A DNA stretch of 64,000 nucleotides. Source: Paenibacillus_D sp047238105. Its GTDB lineage: Bacteria; Bacillota; Bacilli; Paenibacillales; Paenibacillaceae. The translations under genes were made by a program, and so were the position numbers. Location: the NCBI RefSeq assembly GCF_047238105.1, contig NZ_JBDFMD010000001.1, positions 2,294,001 to 2,358,000 of the forward strand, read 5' to 3'. Under the pieces are notes generated by a model, which did not search any database, was not told where the DNA came from, and saw only the letters and a list, made by a program, of their open reading frames with translations. How positions within the stretch are numbered: the first letter of the stretch is position 1; the number at the start of each line of letters is the position of its first letter. Positions 57,987 through 64,000 of this stretch are shown here, one piece after another.

Positions 57987-59603
57987 CTAGCTGCCGCCGA
58001 AGCTGTATACCGACACTTTGAGGACAGTCGGTGTCGTTCCCAGATGCACGATGCCCTCATCTCCGTTCATGCGCCTTCCCTTGGTCCAGGAGCCATCTGC
58101 TTCGTACCGGCCCTCGTCGATCGCCAGATAATCCACATGCGGCGGATCGCCTGGTCTAGACTGGAATGTCACTCGGAAGCCATGGCCGGCGATGATATAT
58201 TCATACGGCGACTCAGCAATCAGAATCCCTGCTCCCGGATAAGCTTCCGGCTTCGCCAAGTCATTCAGGAAGCTGACGTTTAATAAATAGCCGCCGAGCG
58301 CTACGGTTTGACCGTCTTTTCCGTGCTGCTGCACAATCCCCGTCATCTGCCCCGTGCCGGCGTATCGGGCAATCAGCGGCGTCATGCGTTCAAGCATCCG
58401 GTAGCTGGGGGCGAGCATGTCCCCCACATCCTCGCCGAGCACCGCTTCGGCGTGCTGCTTCAGCACATCCTGCACGATCTCTCCAACCGGCGGCTGCTCC
58501 CTGGAACCGATACTCTCGATCCCGAAGGGAGCGAATCCGAGTGCATCATGCTTGCCGATCGCATAGAAGACGTTGGCCGCCGCCCACCGGTCGCGCCGCG
58601 CCTCCGGGATGAACAGCGGATTGCCGCAGCGTGTATAGGACGCGCACTCCGCCGGGAAGTCCGAGAGGTAGATATCCGGAGCAAAAAAAGCGATGCTTGG
58701 CGCAGCCGCCCGCCACACCTCGAACATATGCGAGGCTGGTCCTCCGCTCGGATAATTGCCAGGCGCCTCTCCTTCACTCTGCACCCCCCAGGCGTTGACA
58801 AACATCGGCAAGGGATACGCCGCGATGCCTGCAGCCGCGACCTGTTCAATATATCCGGCCATATGCCAGCACATGAACACTTCCTCAGCCCGCTCACCGA
58901 ATACCGTCTTCCAATCTCCTTCCGTCTTGTCTCCCGCACGTGCCCAGGCCTCGCTCAGTTCCGGACTGAGCGCAGGTCTGCCCTTCTCGAGAGCCTTCAC
59001 CAGCTCTGTCGGAACCTCGCTGCGAAATGCCTGCTCGGCCGCCTCGCTGTAGTCCCGCGGAGAACCGAGCAAGCCGACTTCATTCTCGACCTGTACAAGG
59101 ATGACCGTACGATGCCGGCTGTCCGCCTGTCGCACATGCGCCATCAGCGCGGCAAATGCTTTGGCGTCGGCCTGGCGCGCTGCTTCCGAGAAGCAGGACA
59201 CCGTCCGGGTGATCGTACCGTTCTGCAGCTGCATCCTCGGGAACCGGACCGGATCGGTCTTCACCCATGCCGGCACATACGTAGAAGATCCATTCTTCCA
59301 CGTTCCGAACCAGAGGAGCACCAGGCGCAGTCCGTGCCTTCGCGCACCGTCCAACAAGCCGTCCACCAAAGAAAAATCAAAAGCCCCTTCCACCGGCTCT
59401 ACTAGCTCCCAGCATACAGGCATGATAGCTGTATTGCAATGAAGATCACTCAGCTTTCCCCAGATGGGCTCCATATATGCAAGCGAGGAGGAGCTCGAGT
59501 TATGCACTTCTCCAGCAAGTGCGATGAACGGCTTGCCGTCCACCAGCAGCCGGACAGCCGGTCCGGTGCGATCCAGGCTCGGTATCGGTTGATTATCGAT
59601 CAT
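57987..59603 (-). CDS. GH35-like beta-galactosidase (DUF5597-type)
   Basis: About 538 residues, cytoplasmic (no signal peptide). TIM barrel with LALAGEVHNSSSSS near residue 30 and VQVENEVGLLG, where the Glu is the acid/base candidate; a likely nucleophile Glu lies in LFIPEARRDRW. The C-terminal beta domain has FGIESIGSREQPP. It resembles the DUF5597-containing GH35 proteins of Paenibacillus and would release beta-galactosyl or related sugars. AAGGAGG at 8 nt favours ATG 59603. It overlaps the beta-helix gene end by 11 bp, so translation is coupled. Confidence 0.82.
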   Translation of the reverse strand: MIDNQPIPSLDRTGPAVRLLVDGKPFIALAGEVHNSSSSSLAYMEPIWGKLSDLHCNTAIMPVCWELVEPVEGAFDFSLVDGLLDGARRHGLRLVLLWFGTWKNGSSTYVPAWVKTDPVRFPRMQLQNGTITRTVSCFSEAARQADAKAFAALMAHVRQADSRHRTVILVQVENEVGLLGSPRDYSEAAEQAFRSEVPTELVKALEKGRPALSPELSEAWARAGDKTEGDWKTVFGERAEEVFMCWHMAGYIEQVAAAGIAAYPLPMFVNAWGVQSEGEAPGNYPSGGPASHMFEVWRAAAPSIAFFAPDIYLSDFPAECASYTRCGNPLFIPEARRDRWAAANVFYAIGKHDALGFAPFGIESIGSREQPPVGEIVQDVLKQHAEAVLGEDVGDMLAPSYRMLERMTPLIARYAGTGQMTGIVQQHGKDGQTVALGGYLLNVSFLNDLAKPEAYPGAGILIAESPYEYIIAGHGFRVTFQSRPGDPPHVDYLAIDEGRYEADGSWTKGRRMNGDEGIVHLGTTPTVLKVSVYSFGGS

Positions 59604-60822
59604 TATGAATGCCTCCTTCATGTTCCCCCGCAACAGAATAGACATCCTGCCGATGCCCTTCCATCCGATTGCCGGTGTGATGGCAAGAAGCGCCCGATTG
59701 CAGCACGATGGCATAGGCTTGACCCTGCGGCTTGGTACTCCGTATCGTATTGCCGACGATCTCCCAGTCCCTGGTGACACCCTCCATATAAAATCCGGCG
59801 CCTTCACCGCGCCCGTTGTCCTCCACCGTATTGGACAGGAACCGGTTGCGATGGGCCCCGTTCCCCTCCGTCTCCGGTCGCGCGTAGATCCCGTGGCCGC
59901 CATTGCCACTCACCAGATTCTCCGCAAACAGATTGTCCGTATCCTGATGACCGATCGAGATGCCGTGTCTGGCATTGCCAAGGAATTTGTTGCCCTGGAT
60001 GGTGGCTTCCTGCACCATCCAGCACACGAACAAGCCGTCCTCCGTATTGTCCCTGCATGTGCAAGTCAAGATGCGGCTGCCTGTCGACCGGGAACCGGGG
60101 TGCAGACCGGAGCCTGCGCAGCCCGTCACTTCGCAGTCCACCACGTCGACGTTTTCCGTCGCCTGCCAACTGATCCCATCCCCGCCGAAGGCCCGGACTG
60201 TCACATTGGCGATTCGGGCCTTCTTCACACCGAAGAGATACACGCCGCCGCCGCGGCAGCCGCCGATATAGCCGTTATTCTCCCGGTTTCCATCCAGGAC
60301 CAGGTCGCAGATGGTCACTTGCTCCGCATCGACGGCCTCGATCATCGAACAGGCACTCAGAGCAAGCCCTTCCTGCCCCCGCTCATAGTTATTTGCCAAC
60401 CGCCGATCCAGATACAGCCGGTTGCGCTCCACCCTCGTGATCACAGCAGTTGATTCTTCCCACCCGTAGGGACGGAGATTGTCTCGCACCAGGAGCCCCA
60501 TGCCGGGCCGAAACAAGCTCCCGTCCTCCACATCGACCCATAGCTGTCCGAATCCGGGGTCGATAGCCAGGCGCGACTGCACTCCGTCCGTTTTGCGTAA
60601 TAGTGTGGCTTCCCCGCTGCCCGCGAGGGTGATATGACTGGCCAGTCGGACCGGAGCATCGATCTCGAACACGCCCGGCATCAGCTTCACCGTCCCCCCG
60701 CCGCGATGCGCCAATGCATCCACGGCCAATTGAATCGCTTTGCCCGTAAGACCACGGATATCGGCCTGGTCCCCGCCGACTGTTACGAGCCCATGATGTG
60801 TCTGCAGCCCTTCCTTATTCAT
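59593..60822 (-). CDS. Right-handed parallel beta-helix protein, pectate-lyase-like
   Basis: About 409 residues. It begins with DIRGLTGKAIQLAVDALAHRGGGTVKLMPGVFEID, the classic N-terminal Pec_lyase_3 segment. Asn/Gly-rich coils follow: VDVVDCEVTGCAGSGLHPGS, GNKFLGNARHGISIG and NRFLSNTVEDNGRG. No signal peptide is visible, so it acts in the cytoplasm on imported oligosaccharides, perhaps as an epimerase, lyase or hydrolase. ATG 60822 is assumed; the ribosome-site spacing is long. It is between the binding protein (22-bp gap) and the glycosidase gene. Confidence 0.8.
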   Translation of the reverse strand: MNKEGLQTHHGLVTVGGDQADIRGLTGKAIQLAVDALAHRGGGTVKLMPGVFEIDAPVRLASHITLAGSGEATLLRKTDGVQSRLAIDPGFGQLWVDVEDGSLFRPGMGLLVRDNLRPYGWEESTAVITRVERNRLYLDRRLANNYERGQEGLALSACSMIEAVDAEQVTICDLVLDGNRENNGYIGGCRGGGVYLFGVKKARIANVTVRAFGGDGISWQATENVDVVDCEVTGCAGSGLHPGSRSTGSRILTCTCRDNTEDGLFVCWMVQEATIQGNKFLGNARHGISIGHQDTDNLFAENLVSGNGGHGIYARPETEGNGAHRNRFLSNTVEDNGRGEGAGFYMEGVTRDWEIVGNTIRSTKPQGQAYAIVLQSGASCHHTGNRMEGHRQDVYSVAGEHEGGIHNDR

Positions 60823-60844
60823 CCCATGTCCGACTCCCTTCACA

Positions 60845-62545
60845 TTATTGCATGTTAGCGTCGTACCATGCCTTCACTTCCTGCGTGATCTTCTCTCCGC
60901 CCGTTCGCAGGAAGTTCTCTACATATTCGTCAAACGCCTCGAGCGGGAGCTCGCCGTAAATAATCTTGTTGAAGGTTTCCTGTTCCAGCTTGATAAGATA
61001 ATCGGCGTGCTCAATCATCGTCTCAGTCGGGGCGCCAAGAAACGCGTTAGGCACAACATACTTCTCCTGATCTATGGTTAACACGGCATTGCGCAGCGTC
61101 ATCTGCTGTCCGCCCGCCCCTTGAGCCAACCGTCTTTCAAATGGCGTCTCAGGCTCGTGGCCCTCGGCCAGCTTGCGCAAGCTCTCAAACTGCAGTTCCG
61201 GAATCCGGGCGATCTGGGGGTCCAGGGAATAGTCTTTGCCCGAGATCGCGCCGCCTGGCACTTCCGCATCGGTCGTTACGATCTCGCCGTTCACGTTGGC
61301 CCAATCGTAGCCTTCGGCCAGACCATGCTCGAAGATGCCGCCTTCCTTCGGGTCCGCATATTCTTCGTAGAAGAAGTTTTGCAAGGCAAAATAGATCTCT
61401 GGATGCTCCATATCTTTGTTGATCAGCGTAACATTGTAATGATTGACCGAACCATGAATCTGCAGCATCCCGTCATCCCCGGTCGGCACCGGGTACGATT
61501 GCACGACGGCATCCGGGTTCAACTCTTGCAGCGCGTTCAGCGGCCATGCCCATACCCAGCCGACGCCAATTATGATACCTGCCTGCTCATTGATGAACAG
61601 CTCGGAAGCTTTCATCTCGTCATGCAGACCGAATTCCCGGTGCAGGTATCCTTTGTTGAACCAGTCCCGATAGAGCGCCAGACCGTCCTTGATCTCGGGC
61701 TTGATTGATCCGTAGATGACCTCGCCTTGGTCGTTGACATCCCATTGACCAGGGAGTGCGCCTTGCGAGCCATAGACCCAATTGCTCCGGATCCAGCTCT
61801 TGGCATCGACCGTCAGGGCAGGCTCATCCATCTTCACTGCCAGACCGATCGTATCGTCCAGACCGTTGCCGTCCGGGTCGTCATGCACGAATGCTTCCAT
61901 GACCGCCTCCAGCTCCGAGATGTTAGTCGGGGCCTGGAGACCCAGGTTGTCCAGCCAATCCTGACGGATAAACATCAACGGTTCATTTTCATACTTGTAA
62001 TTATAAGAAGGAATCGCATAGCTCCGGCCATCGCGCAGGTACGGGTACCAATCAACCTCGGACTGTCTGGCCGCTTCCTTCCACTTCTCCCCCGCATACT
62101 GCTCGAACAGATCGTCCACTGCCCGAAACTTGCCGGAATCAATCAACTGCTGCGCCACGCCGGAAGGCACATTCATCACATCGGGCAGTTGCTCGCCGGA
62201 GGACAATGACAGCATCAGCTTCGTTTCGTAGGCGTTCTCCAGCACGGAGGTCGTCCAAAGATATTCGATGTCGATGCCGAGTTGTTCCTTAACAATACGA
62301 GTGTAGATATTATCCTCGATCGTCTCGCCTTCCCGGAACTTCAGATTCGGACCGAGCGCTTTGACCGTGGTCAGGGTAACGGGCGGATCGAACTTCCCGT
62401 CGACGATCGTCAAGCCTTCCGACCGGTCGACTTCGTTAACCTGTGGCTCGTTGCCTGGATCATTCGATGAAGAGCATGCGGTTACAGCCAGGATGACGAC
62501 CAGCAGTACGATGCCCATGAGCCAAGCTTTGCTTTTCGTGTTCAT
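60845..62545 (-). CDS. ABC transporter solute-binding lipoprotein, LplA type
   Basis: 566 residues with a lipoprotein signal (WLMGIVLLVVILAVTAC, Cys about residue 24). The large size and the FREGETIEDNIYTRIVKEQLGIDIEYLW start of the mature domain match LplA. It is the first gene of the minus-strand operon ending at 54608. Its permeases are transcribed divergently from 62777. GGGGGAGAAC precedes the ATG. It should bind a plant-type oligosaccharide processed by the beta-helix and GH35-like proteins. Confidence 0.92.
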   Translation of the reverse strand: MNTKSKAWLMGIVLLVVILAVTACSSSNDPGNEPQVNEVDRSEGLTIVDGKFDPPVTLTTVKALGPNLKFREGETIEDNIYTRIVKEQLGIDIEYLWTTSVLENAYETKLMLSLSSGEQLPDVMNVPSGVAQQLIDSGKFRAVDDLFEQYAGEKWKEAARQSEVDWYPYLRDGRSYAIPSYNYKYENEPLMFIRQDWLDNLGLQAPTNISELEAVMEAFVHDDPDGNGLDDTIGLAVKMDEPALTVDAKSWIRSNWVYGSQGALPGQWDVNDQGEVIYGSIKPEIKDGLALYRDWFNKGYLHREFGLHDEMKASELFINEQAGIIIGVGWVWAWPLNALQELNPDAVVQSYPVPTGDDGMLQIHGSVNHYNVTLINKDMEHPEIYFALQNFFYEEYADPKEGGIFEHGLAEGYDWANVNGEIVTTDAEVPGGAISGKDYSLDPQIARIPELQFESLRKLAEGHEPETPFERRLAQGAGGQQMTLRNAVLTIDQEKYVVPNAFLGAPTETMIEHADYLIKLEQETFNKIIYGELPLEAFDEYVENFLRTGGEKITQEVKAWYDANMQ

Positions 62546-62776
62546 ATGTTCTCCCCCTATGAATCAATGATGGCCTTTCTTGGCTTTATTGTAGACGCTT
62601 CCGTTTCCTGTTCACAGATCAAAAAAGCAATATCGATAGCAAGATAAGAACCATTCTGGCCTATCCGCAAAACAGGTTTATATTGTGCTATCCATCTTTC
62701 GATAATGCTCTGTCGAGAGCGAAAAGGGTCCGGGTATACTTTTGATACATTCATCATAGAAACGGAGGATTCGCGC
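62546..62776. promoter_or_regulatory. Divergent promoter region between binding protein and permease genes
   Basis: A 231-bp AT-richer spacer between divergent transport genes. It must hold promoters for both sides and probably the response-regulator site. I see GATAGCA and related TGCTATC words in opposite orientation (near 62634 and 62690) but no confident -35/-10 pair. Confidence 0.45.
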
Positions 62777-63688
62777 ATGCGCAACAAAACAAAATGGAAT
62801 TTTTCAAGCACCTGGCCGCTTCACTTGATGCTGGTCCCCGGTCTTGCCTTCGCCTTGATATTTCAATATATCCCCATGGCCGGCGTCATCATGGCGTTTC
62901 AGGATTTCAAGCCCTGGTTCGGCATCTCCGAGTCGCCATGGGTCGGCTTGAAGCATTTCCGCCAGCTATTCAACCGACCGGACAGCATCCAGGTCATCTG
63001 GAATACGTTCATCATCGCTTCCCTGAAGATCTTCTTCGGGCTGCTGGCGCCGTTCACCTTTGCGCTGTTTCTGAACGAAGTCCGGAAGATGGTATTCAAG
63101 CGTACCATTCAGACTCTGGTCTATCTGCCTCATTTCATGTCGTGGGTTATTCTCGGCGGTATTCTGCTGGATCTGCTGTCCGTGGACGGTGGATTGGTCA
63201 ACCGGGTGCTGGGCAGCCTCTTCGGCATCGGTCCGATCTTCTTCCTCGGGGATGGCGACTGGTTCCGGTTCACCGTGGTGATCAGCGACATCTGGAAAGA
63301 ATTCGGCTTCGGGACGATCGTCTTTCTCGCCTCCCTTGCCGGCATTAACCCATCGCTCTATGAAGCGGCCGAAATCGACGGCGCCGGCAGATGGAAGCAA
63401 ACCTTGCATATTACGATTCCTGCACTTATCCCGATTACGATTGTCGTGGGCACACTGTCCCTGGGCCAGATTCTGAATGCCGGCTTCGATCAGATCTTCA
63501 ATCTGTATAACCCCCTGGTTTACGACAAAGGCGACATTATTGATACGTTTGTCTATCGCGAGGCGCTGCTTGGCGGCAAGTTCAGCTTCGGCACCGCAGT
63601 CGGCGTGTTCAAATCGGTCGTCGGTCTGATCCTGATTATCTTCTCTTATCGTCTGGCTTACAAACTCGCCGGGTACCGGATTTTTTAA
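62777..63688 (+). CDS. ABC transporter permease, LplB type
   Basis: About 303 residues with six membrane helices, first helix WPLHLMLVPGLAFALIFQYIP. The EAA loop reads YEAAEIDGAGRWKQTLHITIP. It ends with YRLAYKLAGYRIF, typical for LplB proteins. ATG 62777 has a CGGAGG site. It is divergent from the binding-protein gene and followed by the partner permease at a 34-bp gap. Confidence 0.93.
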   Translation: MRNKTKWNFSSTWPLHLMLVPGLAFALIFQYIPMAGVIMAFQDFKPWFGISESPWVGLKHFRQLFNRPDSIQVIWNTFIIASLKIFFGLLAPFTFALFLNEVRKMVFKRTIQTLVYLPHFMSWVILGGILLDLLSVDGGLVNRVLGSLFGIGPIFFLGDGDWFRFTVVISDIWKEFGFGTIVFLASLAGINPSLYEAAEIDGAGRWKQTLHITIPALIPITIVVGTLSLGQILNAGFDQIFNLYNPLVYDKGDIIDTFVYREALLGGKFSFGTAVGVFKSVVGLILIIFSYRLAYKLAGYRIF

Positions 63689-63722
63689 ACTCCGTTTACT
63701 ACGTTCCGACAGGAGGTATACC

Positions 63723-64000
63723 ATGTCCCACAATAATAGAGCCTACCGCATCTTTACGATCTTCAATTATATCGGCTTGAGTCTGCTTGCTCTGACCTGC
63801 ATCTTCCCGATGATTCACATCCTCGCGGTCTCGTTCAGCGGCAAAGCGGCAGCGACCGCCAACCTCGTGACGCTGTGGCCCGTCGATTTCACCTTGGAAG
63901 CCTATGAGAAAACATTGACCAACGAGTATTTCCTAAGGTCGCTCGGCATCGCTGTGCTTCGCACGGTGCTGGGAACCGCCATTACGATGGCTCTGGTGTT
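63723..64000 (+). CDS. ABC transporter permease, YtcP/LplC type (partial)
   Basis: Starts at ATG 63723 after CAGGAGGT and runs off the window end. The first 92 residues (RIFTIFNYIGLSLLALTCIF, then MIHILAVSFSGKAAATANLV) match the N-terminus of YtcP-type permeases with the first membrane helix and the periplasmic loop. It completes the transporter with the LplB-type permease and the binding protein at 60845. Confidence 0.9.
   Translation, partial: MSHNNRAYRIFTIFNYIGLSLLALTCIFPMIHILAVSFSGKAAATANLVTLWPVDFTLEAYEKTLTNEYFLRSLGIAVLRTVLGTAITMALV

Overview
The window comes from a GC-rich, low-GC-lineage Gram-positive bacterium, most likely a Paenibacillaceae member (Paenibacillus or a close relative). 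The evidence is GGAGG-type ribosome sites, lipoprotein signal peptides, a high density of carbohydrate genes, CUT1 sugar ABC transporters paired with YesM/YesN two-component systems, LplA/LplB/YtcP-type transporters, a CypC-type P450 and an ECF41 sigma factor. No rRNA, tRNA, phage or CRISPR locus was seen.

Layout. 50-2959: a GH2 glycosidase and an ArsR-type regulator. 3.0-5.1 kb: a small coiled-coil protein and a frameshifted lipoprotein, separated by two unusual inverted-repeat elements. 5.1-9.4 kb: sbcC/sbcD. 9.5-16.4 kb: a sugar uptake operon (two permeases, binding protein, sensor kinase, response regulator). 16.7-21.2 kb: a glyoxalase-fold protein, a TetM-like ribosome-protection GTPase and a uracil permease. 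21.2-25.0 kb: two paralogous short-chain dehydrogenases around a MerR regulator, a 51-bp tandem repeat and a lipoprotein. 25.0-27.1 kb: a group II intron seated directly behind the terminator of a CYP152 P450 gene. 28.5-29.1 kb: an LprI-like lipoprotein.

29.3-37.1 kb is one minus-strand operon: cupin, Tm-1-like protein, sugar-phosphate isomerase, PEP-hydrolase-like protein, Gfo/Idh oxidoreductase, two permeases and a binding protein. It looks like an uptake and catabolic pathway whose substrate I cannot name. 37.7-45.8 kb holds a lipoprotein, a GH78 rhamnosidase, a PhyH dioxygenase, an AraC regulator, two esterases and a TSUP transporter. 46.0-48.3 kb is an AT-richer insert with an FAD oxidoreductase and an ECF41 sigma factor behind a matching promoter, next to a transposase remnant. 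48.7-51.7 kb is a persulfide-response cluster (CstR-like repressor, DsrE, TusA, TusA-rhodanese, rhodanese-metallo-beta-lactamase) with four 16-bp operator palindromes. 52.3-64.0 kb is carbohydrate use again: GH172-like DUF2961 with an AraC regulator, a second YesM/YesN pair, a GH35-like glycosidase, a beta-helix protein, a binding protein and divergent permeases running off the window.

The most unusual signal is structural. Four intergenic spacers (3830-4006, 4851-5034, 37343-37519, 51935-52109) each carry four copies of a 17-21-nt motif, two direct then two inverted, with motif starts 51 nt apart (one interval is 53). A tandem array at 22888-23295 also has an exact 51-bp unit. The sequence between motifs is not conserved. 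Separate 83-bp stem-loop repeats flank one element and a shorter relative abuts another. I know of no named family with this design.
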